Assembly: GCA_012727815.1 (NCBI GenBank) | Contig: JAAYGI010000018.1 | Location: 1-54,570, forward strand | Source: Erysipelothrix sp. | Lineage (GTDB): Bacteria; Bacillota_I; Bacilli_A; Erysipelotrichales; Erysipelotrichaceae | Direction: 5' to 3' | DNA length: 54,570 nt | Part shown: positions 16,883-25,446 of the stretch, piece by piece | How the letters are laid out: each line of letters starts with the position of its first letter | How positions within the stretch are numbered: the first letter of the stretch is position 1 | Position numbers and translations under genes: made by a program | Notes under the pieces: model-generated | What the model saw: only the letters and a program-made list of their open reading frames with translations | Databases searched by the model: none | Told to the model about the DNA's origin: nothing

Positions 16883-17614
16883 CTACTTTAGTTTTATAAA
16901 ACCGTAGTTAACAAGTTGAATATTATTTTCTTTTATATAATCTTTTAGTTCTGGTGATGTAAGTATTTCCAGTTCTTTTTCTCTATCTGCTGTATAAGAA
17001 GATATTTCATGTAAAAATACGTCACTATCATAACCTGGATGCACCATAACTTCTACCAAGCCTTTTTGCTTGCTCATAAGGTTTATTAGATAGTCCAGTG
17101 TAACAGTTTCTTTATAAAATCCTAGATCAGCTTTAACTTCTTTGGGGAAGTTATCTCTAAGTGATCTTAAAGGAAGTTTGAATTCTCTACCCAAACGTCT
17201 TGCTATCTTATTAATTCTTGGATCTAAATGCACATGGTGATGTGAATCAATGTGTGTTAGATCAAAGTATTCTTTTAGACGTGTAAGTTGTGCTTTCCAC
17301 TCTTCATAGACTTCTTCAAGACTAATTTCACTTGATAAAGAGTTTGATGATAAATTAAAGAATCCTGCTTGATCAACCAGTGTAGTATGTGTTGATAGGA
17401 TTGGTTTTCTTGTAGTAAGTACAAGGTGTGCACCTACACCAAGCTTTGGATTTTGTTTTGAAAGTTCTGAAGCTTCCTCTAATAATTTACTGTCCGCATT
17501 TCCTAAAACTGTTGTTGACATAACAACACCATTTTTATGTGACTCTATGATTGCTGATGTTATATCACTTGTTAGGGCAAAATCATCTGCATTGAATATT
17601 ATTTTTGAAACCAT
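16883..17614 (-). CDS. ChbG/HpnK-family carbohydrate deacetylase
   Basis: A 243-residue YdjC-fold protein. Members remove an acetyl group from N-acetylated sugars such as diacetylchitobiose in a metal-dependent way. Seen here are FNADDFALTSDITSAI at the N terminus with the catalytic/metal Asp pair, the metal-binding THIDSHHHVHLDP near residue 120 and VEVMVHPGYDSD near the C terminus. GGGAGG precedes the ATG. It is a single gene; the nearest sugar-transport gene is the PTS EIIC 2.6 kb away, so a link to chitobiose use is only a suggestion. Confidence 0.88.
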   Translation of the reverse strand: MVSKIIFNADDFALTSDITSAIIESHKNGVVMSTTVLGNADSKLLEEASELSKQNPKLGVGAHLVLTTRKPILSTHTTLVDQAGFFNLSSNSLSSEISLEEVYEEWKAQLTRLKEYFDLTHIDSHHHVHLDPRINKIARRLGREFKLPLRSLRDNFPKEVKADLGFYKETVTLDYLINLMSKQKGLVEVMVHPGYDSDVFLHEISSYTADREKELEILTSPELKDYIKENNIQLVNYGFIKLK

Positions 17615-17700
17615 AAGTACCTCCCAGTCTTTAATAAGTATATCACTTTATAAGATAAATAAAAGCATCACTTTTTATTCATGATGCTTCATTCATTCTA

Positions 17701-17982
17701 TTATCTTGTTTCTCTTAATATTTCAACGATTTCAACATCATAATTTGTTTCTATCATGTTGAGTATTTTATCCAAAATAGCATTGAGTGGGTCATAGCAG
17801 GTTGCTGCTGCAACAAGACCAAGAGAAATCCAACGTGGGTCATCTTGATTATCTACCTCTATTACAGATACATTAAATTTATTCTTTATTTTTTCTTTCA
17901 TACTTCTTAAAAGAGAACGTTTCTCTTTTAAGGATTGACTGTATGCGATTCTCATTTCAATTTCTAAAGATACTACTATCAT
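17701..17982 (-). CDS. DUF503 (YlxP-like) protein
   Basis: A 93-residue protein with the DUF503 pattern: MIVVSLEIEMRIAYSQSLKE, then LKEKRSLLRSMKEKIKNKF and the conserved NVSVIEVDNQDDPRWISLG. In B. subtilis the homologue ylxP sits beside rbfA and infB and its biochemical role is unsettled. Here it is instead the last of three closely spaced genes with a DUF3221-like protein and a P-loop protein, 21 bases after the former. AGAGGG precedes the ATG. Confidence 0.85.
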   Translation of the reverse strand: MIVVSLEIEMRIAYSQSLKEKRSLLRSMKEKIKNKFNVSVIEVDNQDDPRWISLGLVAAATCYDPLNAILDKILNMIETNYDVEIVEILRETR

Positions 17983-18003
17983 ATTGCCCTCTAATGATAT
18001 AAA

Positions 18004-18339
18004 TTATTCATATATTATTGAATCATCATCCATCATTGAAACCAATACATCATCCTCATCACTTTCAAATGATGCCTTAATCTCTTTGATAAAACTAGGG
18101 TTTAATTGTGGCGGTAATGACATGGTCATAATACCATTGGTAATAAACATTATCCACATACCCTCTTTGAAGTATGATATATCCACAGGATTTCCTTCGA
18201 TGTCTTCAAGTTTTGTCATTGATGTGTGTAAAACCATGTCACCACGGTAGCCAGTTTCAGATGCATATTCACTGTTTACTAAGATTGAACCTCGATCTGA
18301 TATGTTCAAGATGTGTGCTGTATATTTAATATCTTCCAT
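18004..18339 (-). CDS. Small OB-like protein resembling DUF3221/YobA
   Basis: A 111-residue soluble protein without a signal peptide. The pattern HILNISDRGSILVNSE, then a G..VDISYFKEG segment and IMTMSLPPQ resembles the DUF3221 fold found in YobA-type lipoproteins, but here it is cytoplasmic. The last 25 residues are very acidic (DDD and EDD runs). AGGAGG precedes the ATG. It is the middle gene of a three-gene operon. Family assignment is tentative and the function unknown. Confidence 0.65.
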   Translation of the reverse strand: MEDIKYTAHILNISDRGSILVNSEYASETGYRGDMVLHTSMTKLEDIEGNPVDISYFKEGMWIMFITNGIMTMSLPPQLNPSFIKEIKASFESDEDDVLVSMMDDDSIIYE

Positions 18340-18348
18340 ATTTTCCTC

Positions 18349-18867
18349 CTACATTAGTAGGCTGTCAATATCAATGATGTAATCTCCATCTATGTATTTA
18401 TATGGATAAAGATTATCTTCACAGATTTCTAAGTATTTTTCATTCTCTGCAATTAATGCATCTTCATCAAGATCTTTAACTTCTCTTTTCTGCATTAAAT
18501 TTGCATGTTCTTTAATCGATTCAAAATTATTAATAATATAACCTTCACTCATGACAAGACATGTATAACGGATGTGTTGTAGATATGAATCATCAAAGTC
18601 TACTACCCATAGTTCCGGAACATATCTACCTTCAACAATTAAATCCTGATCCTTATCAATAGCATCTTTAATCATCTCTTTAACAATGGGCCATATAAAA
18701 GATTGTACTTGTACTGGATCATTTTCATCAACACTCATTACCCCACTGTTAATCAGTCCTGCTTTTAATGAATCTATTGATAAATATGGTGTACGTGTTC
18801 GAATCATCAATCTTTCTGCTAGTGCCGTTTTACCGGTATATGATGCTCCTGTTATTATTGTAATCAT
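18349..18867 (-). CDS. P-loop nucleotide kinase-like protein
   Basis: A 172-residue single-domain protein with a Walker A motif GASYTGKTAL at residues 7-16 and LIVEGRYVPEL as a possible second strand, like small adenylate- or 2-phosphoglycerate-kinase relatives. The second ATG (18865-18867) is chosen because AGAAGG touches the first one. It is the first gene of the operon with the DUF3221-like and DUF503 genes. Its phosphate acceptor is unknown; the N terminus would also suit a small-metabolite or nucleoside kinase. Confidence 0.72.
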   Translation of the reverse strand: MITIITGASYTGKTALAERLMIRTRTPYLSIDSLKAGLINSGVMSVDENDPVQVQSFIWPIVKEMIKDAIDKDQDLIVEGRYVPELWVVDFDDSYLQHIRYTCLVMSEGYIINNFESIKEHANLMQKREVKDLDEDALIAENEKYLEICEDNLYPYKYIDGDYIIDIDSLLM

Positions 18868-19000
18868 AAACATCCTTCTTTCTTTGTATGAAACATATGT
18901 TTAACATCATCTCAAAGATGGTATGAGCATTATCACAAGAGAAATACAGTAGAAATAATCTACTTGTAGTGATGTATCGTATAAGTTCTCTTCTTTCTTC

Positions 19001-19029
19001 ATTATACCCAATAAACAGGCAATTGAAAA
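19001..19029 (-). promoter_or_regulatory. Probable promoter of the P-loop/DUF3221/DUF503 operon
   Basis: TTTTCA (19024-19029), a 17-base spacer and a perfect TATAAT (19001-19006) on the minus strand give a leader of about 128 bases. The leader contains the 12-bp palindrome AAACATATGTTT (18891-18902) close to the ribosome binding site. Confidence 0.5.
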
Positions 19030-19053
19030 GGTCTTCTGTTTCCAAAAGACCTT
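19026..19053 (-). terminator. Terminator of the metNIQ operon
   Basis: The 8-bp stem AAGGTCTT / AAGACCTT is followed by a short U run on the minus strand, 28 bases after the metQ-type stop codon. Confidence 0.75.
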
Positions 19054-19080
19054 AGTTCATGATATTTTCATTTTATTGTA

Positions 19081-19881
19081 TTAGAAAGCAGGTTTACTTG
19101 CCCAGCTATACTCTTTAATTAAGAAATCTCTTACTTTATCTTGTTTAATAAGTTCAATTAGTTTTTCAATCTTAGCATCTTTTGCATTATCATCTCTTGC
19201 TACAAGTGAGATTGCAAAGTCTTCAGTGACTGCATCTTGTTTCTCAACATAAAGTCTTTCTGCATCGCCTACAAGCTCCAAACTTTTAGCATATGTTGGA
19301 TACATAACTGCAAGTTTTGTTTCTGTGTAGCGTTGTGCAAGACTTGTTAAAGGTACTAGATCATCAAATTTTAATGATTTAGGATTTGATACAATATCAT
19401 CAACAGTAACACTTGCTGGTGTTGTTTTATCAAGTTCAATAAGACCTGCTTGATCTAATAGGTATAAAGCACGGCTTAAGTTTGTTGCATCATCAGGAAG
19501 TGTAATACTTGATCCTTCAGGTATCTCATCTAGATTTTCATAGTCTTGTGAGTAAAGTGCAAATGTTGCGTGATATATTGGTAATACAACTTCTAAGTCA
19601 GCATCATTTGCTGTATTAAATGCTTCTAAAAAATATTTATGTTGAATCATATTTGCATCTAATTCTTTTTCTTTAAGTAAATTGTTTGGTGTTTGATAAT
19701 CTGCGAATTCATGTATTTTAAGTTCAATACCTGCTTCTTTAAGATCATCTTCAATTAATATTAATATATCCTTCATTGGAAAAAATGAAACCCCAACATT
19801 TAAGACACTGTCTTCAACTGGTTTTGCACTACATCCAACAAGCAATAACATAACAATTAAACTACTTAACAATTTTTTCAT
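19081..19881 (-). CDS. metQ: NlpA/MetQ-family substrate-binding lipoprotein
   Basis: The extracellular binding component of a methionine-type ABC importer, 266 residues. The N terminus is a lipoprotein signal with lipobox LLVGC (Cys17 lipidated). The mature part has the NlpA pattern: VGVSFFPMKDIL, then an IHEFADYQTPN segment and a later MIQHKYFLEAFN typical of MetQ. The family transports methionine (D or L) and sometimes other amino acids or methionine sulfoxide. It is the third gene after the ATPase and permease. No SAM or T-box leader precedes the operon. Confidence 0.88.
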   Translation of the reverse strand: MKKLLSSLIVMLLLVGCSAKPVEDSVLNVGVSFFPMKDILILIEDDLKEAGIELKIHEFADYQTPNNLLKEKELDANMIQHKYFLEAFNTANDADLEVVLPIYHATFALYSQDYENLDEIPEGSSITLPDDATNLSRALYLLDQAGLIELDKTTPASVTVDDIVSNPKSLKFDDLVPLTSLAQRYTETKLAVMYPTYAKSLELVGDAERLYVEKQDAVTEDFAISLVARDDNAKDAKIEKLIELIKQDKVRDFLIKEYSWASKPAF

Positions 19882-19909
19882 TTAAATTCTCCCTTTATCT
19901 TAATCTAAT

Positions 19910-20584
19910 TTATCTCTTATCTAATTTTGAAGCAAGATTTTGCCCCACACTTTGTATAACCTGGACAAGTAATACCATAATTCCAATCAGTATCCACATT
20001 AACTTATAGTTGAAGTTATGATACCCTTCTGACATTGCTAAATAACCCAACCCACCACCACCGATGGTTCCCATAACTGTTGCATAGGATAATAAACTAA
20101 TACATGTAGATGTAAAACTTAATACAAGATTTGATCTTGCCTCTACAAGTAAGAAGTGTCTAAAGTATTGTGATTTACTCGCACCTAAATTATAAGATGT
20201 TTCATATAAACTAGGAATCATACTTAATAGATCCTGTTCTACAAAACGTGCATATGTTGCAATTCCTATAATACTCAGTGGCACCTTAGATGCATCCACT
20301 CCAAAACCAGTTCCAATCAACATTCTATTTATAGGTATCATTACAATAATAAATAGTATAAATGGAATAGATCTTACAATATTAATAACACTTGATATGA
20401 AGAAGTAATAGAGTCTATTCTCCTTAATGCCATCTTTTCTGAAAGCAAAAAGTAAGATTCCAAATAACAATCCAAATATCAATGATAATATCATTGAAGT
20501 AAAAAGCATGTTCAGTGTTTCTAAGAATGACTTTAGTATCTCTGGTTTGTAATGTTGAAACACCTTAATATAATCAGACATCAT
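19910..20584 (-). CDS. metI: Methionine-type ABC transporter permease
   Basis: A 224-residue inner component with about five membrane helices and the MetI-type coupling motif GASKSQYFRHFLLVEARS near residue 140, which docks on the ATPase. GGAGG precedes the first ATG by nine bases, and this start overlaps the end of the ATPase gene by 11 bases, so translation is coupled. It works with the flanking ATPase and lipoprotein. Confidence 0.9.
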   Translation of the reverse strand: MMSDYIKVFQHYKPEILKSFLETLNMLFTSMILSLIFGLLFGILLFAFRKDGIKENRLYYFFISSVINIVRSIPFILFIIVMIPINRMLIGTGFGVDASKVPLSIIGIATYARFVEQDLLSMIPSLYETSYNLGASKSQYFRHFLLVEARSNLVLSFTSTCISLLSYATVMGTIGGGGLGYLAMSEGYHNFNYKLMWILIGIMVLLVQVIQSVGQNLASKLDKR

Positions 20585-21287
20585 AAAGTAGTGCCTCCTT
20601 ATATCCTCTAGCTTTTAATATGTTTTTTTCTAAAGTTAAGATATCACTGACATAACCATTTTCTAATATGGCTACGCGATCACATACAGATTTAATAACG
20701 TCAATATCATGCGAAACAAGTACAATTGTTGTTTTAAATGATTTATTGATATCTTTTAATAAGTTTAAGATTTCAAGTCTCATTGTATTATCAAGTGCTG
20801 AAGTCGGTTCATCACAGAATATTATTTCTGGATTAGAGATTAAAGCGCGTGCTATAGCAACTCTTTGCTTCTCACCACCTGAGAGTGTATTAACATTTGC
20901 ATACATATGATTTTTTAATCCTACATATACCAAAAGCTCTTCTGCTCTTTTTAATGTTTCATTTTTATTAACTTTTCGTAATTTATTGGGTAAACAGACA
21001 TTATCCATTACATTCAAGTTCTCCAATAAATTGAAGTTTTGAAATATCATGGCTGTCTTTTTAATTAGTTCAGTATTATTAGTTTTATTCAATGCTTGTC
21101 CAAATAAGTAAACTTGACCGCTACTGGGTTTAATAAACCCATTCATAAGTCTGAGTAATGTCGACTTCCCACTTCCAGTATCACCAACAAGTCCAAATAT
21201 CTCTTGTTTATCAATAGATAAATTAATATCTTTAAGAATTTCTTTAGAATCATCATATACTTTAAATAGCTTTTTAACAGAAATCAC
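20574..21287 (-). CDS. metN: Methionine-type ABC transporter ATP-binding protein
   Basis: A 237-residue ABC ATPase with Walker A GDTGSGKSTLL near residue 35, Q-loop FQNFNLL, signature LSGGEKQRVAIARAL, Walker [13 protein letters not shown] and the switch His in VSHDID. It lacks most of the C-terminal regulatory (ACT-like) domain of the longer MetN proteins of about 340 residues, so it may not show feedback inhibition by bound methionine. It is the first gene of the metNIQ-like operon. Confidence 0.88.
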   Translation of the reverse strand: MISVKKLFKVYDDSKEILKDINLSIDKQEIFGLVGDTGSGKSTLLRLMNGFIKPSSGQVYLFGQALNKTNNTELIKKTAMIFQNFNLLENLNVMDNVCLPNKLRKVNKNETLKRAEELLVYVGLKNHMYANVNTLSGGEKQRVAIARALISNPEIIFCDEPTSALDNTMRLEILNLLKDINKSFKTTIVLVSHDIDVIKSVCDRVAILENGYVSDILTLEKNILKARGYKEALLYDV

Positions 21288-21318
21288 AGTACACCAACTT
21301 TCTAACAGTCTATGATTA

Positions 21319-21348
21319 ACTATAGTAAATATAAGTAATTATGTACAA
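21319..21348 (-). promoter_or_regulatory. Possible metNIQ promoter
   Basis: TTGTAC (21343-21348), an 18-base spacer and TATAGT (21319-21324) lie on the minus strand, 32 bases upstream of the ATPase start. No riboswitch-size leader fits between the promoter and the gene. Confidence 0.4.
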
Positions 21349-21363
21349 TGTAATGCTTATAAT

Positions 21364-22593
21364 CTAAATTGCACTGTTATAAATAGGTTTAACACTCTCT
21401 CTATTTCTATAGATAACAAGGAATGTTAATGCTAATGTAATCCCATTACCAATCAAGATTAAATATCTTGCATCGAAGCTTTCACCCAGCATTCCCCATA
21501 TTAATTGACCCAGTATAACACCCATGGTACTCATCATTTGGAATGTACCATTGAAGCGTCCACGCATCTCATTGGGAACATAGGCCTGTGTTGATGATAT
21601 TCTAATATTAAAGGATGTTACAGATAAAATACCTGTAATAAAACTTAAAACAAGCATAAGTGCAAATGGCATAAACAACATAAATCCATTAGTAAAACAG
21701 ATAATGATATATACAATCATTGCAATATTAAATTTATGTTCTGCTTTAAATGAGTGTTTGTAGTGGATAAATCCACCGATAAATCTTCCTAATACATTGG
21801 CAGATGAAACGAATGTAAATAAGGTATAACCAAGTAATGCATTGTTTTTAAAGAAAGGCATTTCTAGAGTTTGTGTAGCTGATGTTTGAAAGAGGTTGTT
21901 AAAGAAAAAGAATACCGCTACCGTAAAGATTCCTTTTTCCATATACATATATTTTAATCCTGATTTATACTCTTTCTTAAAGTCTTTAAATTTAGATATT
22001 TTAACTGCAGTTTGTAGATGTGTTTCATCTACATTTAAGAATGTTTCAAAAATCGCCGCTACAAAAAAGGCAGCAGCATTAAATATAAATAATGCTTCAA
22101 GACCGATAGTCTTATGTGCAAAAGCTGCAACTGGTGTCATAAAGGCTGCTAAAGGATAGATCATAGACGATATAGAATAAGCCTTTGAAAAGTTTCCTTT
22201 TGAAATAAGATTGGGGTATAAGCTATCATATGCGACAGAATATATACTATCCATTAAGCCAATAATTACTGCCAAGACTAAAAAGGAACCATAGGTTAGA
22301 AAATCTAACTTTAACCCAAAGAATATAAATACATAGACAAGTGCTGATAAAAAATCCAAAGTATAAACAACTTTTACACGTGAAAACTTATCTAAAAATG
22401 TTCCTGCTATCATTGGAACAAGTAATCTTGGTAAATTATTTAATATAAGATAGAGCGCGAAAGCAAAACTTGAATCTGTTAACTCAAGCACCAACACTGC
22501 TAAAGCAAACCCTGCAATTGCATTTCCTAACATGGATACTACAGTACCCAATGTAATAATTGTAAAGTTTTTAGTCCATAATTTATGTGTCAT
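21364..22593 (-). CDS. Major facilitator superfamily transporter
   Basis: A 409-residue, twelve-helix MFS protein of the drug-export (MFS_3, enterobactin/macrolide-exporter-like) type: N-terminal helix FTIITLGTVVSMLGNAIAGF, the motif A region GTFLDKFSRVKVVY near residue 65, and a central basic linker around residues 190-215. The substrate is unknown. TGAGGAG precedes the ATG. It is a single gene between metN and the DUF1538 operon. No regulator is adjacent. Confidence 0.83.
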   Translation of the reverse strand: MTHKLWTKNFTIITLGTVVSMLGNAIAGFALAVLVLELTDSSFAFALYLILNNLPRLLVPMIAGTFLDKFSRVKVVYTLDFLSALVYVFIFFGLKLDFLTYGSFLVLAVIIGLMDSIYSVAYDSLYPNLISKGNFSKAYSISSMIYPLAAFMTPVAAFAHKTIGLEALFIFNAAAFFVAAIFETFLNVDETHLQTAVKISKFKDFKKEYKSGLKYMYMEKGIFTVAVFFFFNNLFQTSATQTLEMPFFKNNALLGYTLFTFVSSANVLGRFIGGFIHYKHSFKAEHKFNIAMIVYIIICFTNGFMLFMPFALMLVLSFITGILSVTSFNIRISSTQAYVPNEMRGRFNGTFQMMSTMGVILGQLIWGMLGESFDARYLILIGNGITLALTFLVIYRNRESVKPIYNSAI

Positions 22594-22646
22594 AATTCTC
22601 TCCTCAACTTATATCATATTACACCAATTTCAATATCTATACTACT

Positions 22647-22687
22647 AAAAAAACTCACAACTTAGAAAACATTTTCTAAGCTATGAG
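22647..22687 (-). terminator. Terminator of the DUF1538/PII-like operon
   Basis: A 16-bp stem with a short loop is followed by seven U residues on the minus strand. Two DNA mismatches become G-U pairs in the minus-strand RNA, confirming the direction. Confidence 0.88.
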
Positions 22688-22695
22688 TTTATCAT

Positions 22696-24519
22696 TTAAA
22701 TATTCTTTAGAGAACTTGTTGTATGGGTCACATATAGTGTGATATCTCCATGTTCAACTAAGTTTTCATCACTTGTAAGTAGGTTGGCAATATCCGTAGT
22801 CATTGAAGTAGGTACAAGTATTGAAACCATTTCTTGCTCTTCATGGATTTCCATGTGAACCAGTGATAATTGTGTTATGTGGTCATCGAAGTATCCACGA
22901 CCATGATATCTTGTAACATTATTACAACCTTTTTCTTTAACAAGTTCCATTACCTTATCAGCATAACCTCTATTTACTACTGCGAGTAATAAGTGATTGA
23001 AGCTTTCTGGATGGAAATCTTCTGCATCCTGCTCTACAAGAACTGGTGCATCTTCTGAATATACAACTTCTTTTGATTTAAAGACAAGTCCCAGAAGCAT
23101 TAAGGATACTACAGGGGCCATTGCAACCAGTGCAATAACACCAAATCCATCTACAAGAACGTTTGCAGTCTCGATACTTGATGCTGCACCTTGTGCAAAT
23201 GCCAGCACAAATGTTGCAGTCATAGGACCAGATGCTACCCCACCTGCATCATAAGCAATCCCGACAAATATTGAGTCTGAGAAAAATGATACAAGAATTG
23301 CAATTGCAAATCCTGGTAGTAAGAAGTACCAAAGTTTAACACTTGGAACAACAATTCTTAACATTGATAATGCGATCGCAATACCAACACCTAAAGACAA
23401 TGTCATTCTAATAATATTAATAGGAATTGATCCACCCGATACATTCTCTATTTGTTCTCCTAGAACATGCACTGCAGGCTCTACAAGTACAATTATAAGT
23501 CCCAGTGTAAACCCTACAAATACAAGTAACCTTGTATCAAGAGCCGCTATCTTCATTCCAAGCATGCGACCCATATCCATAAATCCAGAGTTTACAGCAG
23601 TTAAGAATAAAACTAAACCTAAAAGTGTTAAACCCAAACCAATAAATATATTTAAAAGTTCTTCTTTACTAATCTTAAATTTAATAAAGTTGTAACCTAA
23701 GAAGAGTGCACTAATTGGAACCAATGCCATGACAGACTCTTTTATTACATGGGGTAATGTTATAAATATTGGACTGATAATTCCTGTTAGGAATACATAC
23801 TCCTCTGCAACCCCTTGAATATTCTTTTGTCCTGATAATATAGACATTAACATTACAGCAAGAATCGGACCTGAACTCATAATACCTACAAGTCCAAATG
23901 AATTCTCCTCTGAATCTTTACCACCCTTAAAGGTTGAGAGTCCATAAGATAGTGATAGTACGAAAGGTGTTGTCAAGGCCCCAGTTGTTGCACCTGATGC
24001 ATCAAATGATATTGCAAGAAACTCCTCTGATACAAAGAATCCTAAAACAAGAATCAATGCATAAACAAGTCCCATAAAGATATTCATCTTCATACCTTTT
24101 AATAATCTTAATACACCCAAGGATATCATAATACCAACACCCAATGAAACCATATATACAATTGAAAATGAACTCATTGTATTATTAGATGCATCTTGAA
24201 TTTGATTTCCAAGTATTAGTAAATCTGGTTCTGCTACTGTAATTAGAAAGCCTAGTAGAAAACTTAAAAATATAATCTTCATGAGTGACTTAGATGCCCC
24301 AACTTCACGTGACATATAACCACCAATAGGATTCATCGCCAGCTCAACACCCCATAGGAATATTGTTAATCCAAGAAGTAGTAGGAAACTTCCTACTAAG
24401 AACCTTATTGTTATATCTGTTGGTACAGATACTATCGTAGTTGATAATATCAATACAAGTACAACAACTGGAAATAACGTCTTAAATACTTCTTTCATTT
24501 TTTCTAGAAAAAGTGTCAT
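22696..24519 (-). CDS. DUF1538 membrane protein with C-terminal PII-like domain
   Basis: A 607-residue protein. Residues 10-490 form two repeats of the DUF1538 membrane unit: the pairs ITVAEPDLLILGNQI / IVLVEPAVHVLGEQI (from residues 93 and 342) and SFDASGATTGALTTPFVL / AYDAGGVASGPMTATFVL (from 171 and 422) show the internal duplication. The repeats look like an inverted or tandem transporter core with acidic and small residues in broken helices. Residues about 505-607 are a PII-like ferredoxin-fold domain (HLLLAVVNRGYADKVMELV). The start overlaps the stop of the upstream tandem PII-like gene by four bases. The ligand and transported solute are unknown; a PII-gated channel or transporter is the best inference. 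Confidence 0.82.
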   Translation of the reverse strand: MTLFLEKMKEVFKTLFPVVVLVLILSTTIVSVPTDITIRFLVGSFLLLLGLTIFLWGVELAMNPIGGYMSREVGASKSLMKIIFLSFLLGFLITVAEPDLLILGNQIQDASNNTMSSFSIVYMVSLGVGIMISLGVLRLLKGMKMNIFMGLVYALILVLGFFVSEEFLAISFDASGATTGALTTPFVLSLSYGLSTFKGGKDSEENSFGLVGIMSSGPILAVMLMSILSGQKNIQGVAEEYVFLTGIISPIFITLPHVIKESVMALVPISALFLGYNFIKFKISKEELLNIFIGLGLTLLGLVLFLTAVNSGFMDMGRMLGMKIAALDTRLLVFVGFTLGLIIVLVEPAVHVLGEQIENVSGGSIPINIIRMTLSLGVGIAIALSMLRIVVPSVKLWYFLLPGFAIAILVSFFSDSIFVGIAYDAGGVASGPMTATFVLAFAQGAASSIETANVLVDGFGVIALVAMAPVVSLMLLGLVFKSKEVVYSEDAPVLVEQDAEDFHPESFNHLLLAVVNRGYADKVMELVKEKGCNNVTRYHGRGYFDDHITQLSLVHMEIHEEQEMVSILVPTSMTTDIANLLTSDENLVEHGDITLYVTHTTSSLKNI

Positions 24520-25172
24520 TCGCTTGGCCCTCCTTCTAATTCATATTCACCTTCAAAGATCCCACTTGTGAGTACAACAGGCAATGAGAATACAACACCT
24601 GTTATTTCAGAGTCACTTTCAAGTTCTTTTGATATCATTTCTTGTACTGTATCTTTAACTTTATTATTTACAACTATTAATACAGTATCTTTTTGTGGTT
24701 CAACATTTATTGGGAAGTAATAGTCTTGTTTTTCTCCAGTACCTTTACCATGAATAACTGTACCACCACGTGCTTTTGCAGCATGTGCAATTTTTATAAT
24801 TTCACGACTCATACCTTTTTTAACAATCGCCATGATTAAACTATATTCAAATACATCTGATTCAAGTCCAAAATGAATTGATCCTGGAACCCATTTTGCA
24901 AAAGGGACTGAGAAACCAATTCCTTTATTTTTTTGGTCAAAATGAAATTCTTCTGATATTACTTTATGTAGCTCCTCATCCTGTTGTTTATTAACAGGTA
25001 TCATAACTACTTCTTTTTGTGTTTGGTTTAATCCAAGAGGCTCCAACACTTTAGATCGTATTGTTCCTTCACCTAACAATACTGTCCCTTCTTGGATTCC
25101 CAACTTCTTTACCTTTTTCATCAAAGGATTCGCCTTTCCGCGATTTACAATTGCAAAATATATTCTACTCAT
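24516..25172 (-). CDS. Tandem PII-like signalling protein
   Basis: A 218-residue soluble protein made of two PII-like (GlnB-fold) domains. The first begins IYFAIVNRGKANPLMKKV and the second, from about residue 112, begins LIMAIVKKGMSREIIKIA. Each has a T-loop-like region (GEGTIRSKV in the first; GGTVIHGKGTGEKQ in the second). A fused dimer could assemble as a trimer of PII units together with the domain on the DUF1538 protein. AGGAG precedes the ATG. It is the first gene of the operon and couples to the transporter by an ATGA overlap. The ligand (nucleotide, 2-oxoglutarate or other) is not deducible. Confidence 0.82.
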   Translation of the reverse strand: MSRIYFAIVNRGKANPLMKKVKKLGIQEGTVLLGEGTIRSKVLEPLGLNQTQKEVVMIPVNKQQDEELHKVISEEFHFDQKNKGIGFSVPFAKWVPGSIHFGLESDVFEYSLIMAIVKKGMSREIIKIAHAAKARGGTVIHGKGTGEKQDYYFPINVEPQKDTVLIVVNNKVKDTVQEMISKELESDSEITGVVFSLPVVLTSGIFEGEYELEGGPSE

Positions 25173-25197
25173 ACTATACTCCTATCTTTTTTCTCTT

Positions 25198-25221
25198 TTA
25201 AAAAATCTATTATAAAGATTT
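25198..25221 (-). other. Terminator-like hairpin in the PII operon leader
   Basis: AAATCT-TTATAAT-AGATTT followed by UUUU lies in the leader about 26 bases before the tandem PII-like gene. It is AT-only with 6 bp, so it is weak. It could be an attenuator or nothing. Confidence 0.3.
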
Positions 25222-25296
25222 AATACTCTATTCACCCATTAAAATACATCTTCTTTGCAATTATTTTATGCATAAGATTATTTCATGACTCATAGA

Positions 25297-25305
25297 TTAT
25301 ACCAT
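25297..25305 (-). promoter_or_regulatory. Extended -10 promoter of the PII/DUF1538 operon
   Basis: On the minus strand TGGTATAAT is a perfect extended -10 element, with only a poor -35. Transcription would begin near 25290, giving a leader of about 118 bases. The remaining gap (25306-25420) shows no gene. Confidence 0.5.
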
Positions 25306-25420
25306 ATTTTTGACTTTTTTATTTCCCTTTGGCTTGATTTAAAGGAGCCTTTGTATTTATCTAACAGATATATCTTTATAAATTAGAGATCATACTTAGG
25401 GTATTAACACCTCTCTTAAT

Positions 25421-25446
25421 AAAAAAAGAAGTCATTGACTTCTTTT
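25421..25446 (-). terminator. Terminator after the carboxypeptidase gene
   Basis: GAAGTCA-A-TGACTTC followed by a run of U residues on the minus strand begins at the stop codon of the M15B gene. Confidence 0.85.

Noticed and set aside
18830-19045. Minus-strand frame of 71 codons
   Set aside because: It starts inside the metQ terminator, crosses the promoter of the next operon and overlaps the P-loop gene; no ribosome binding site.
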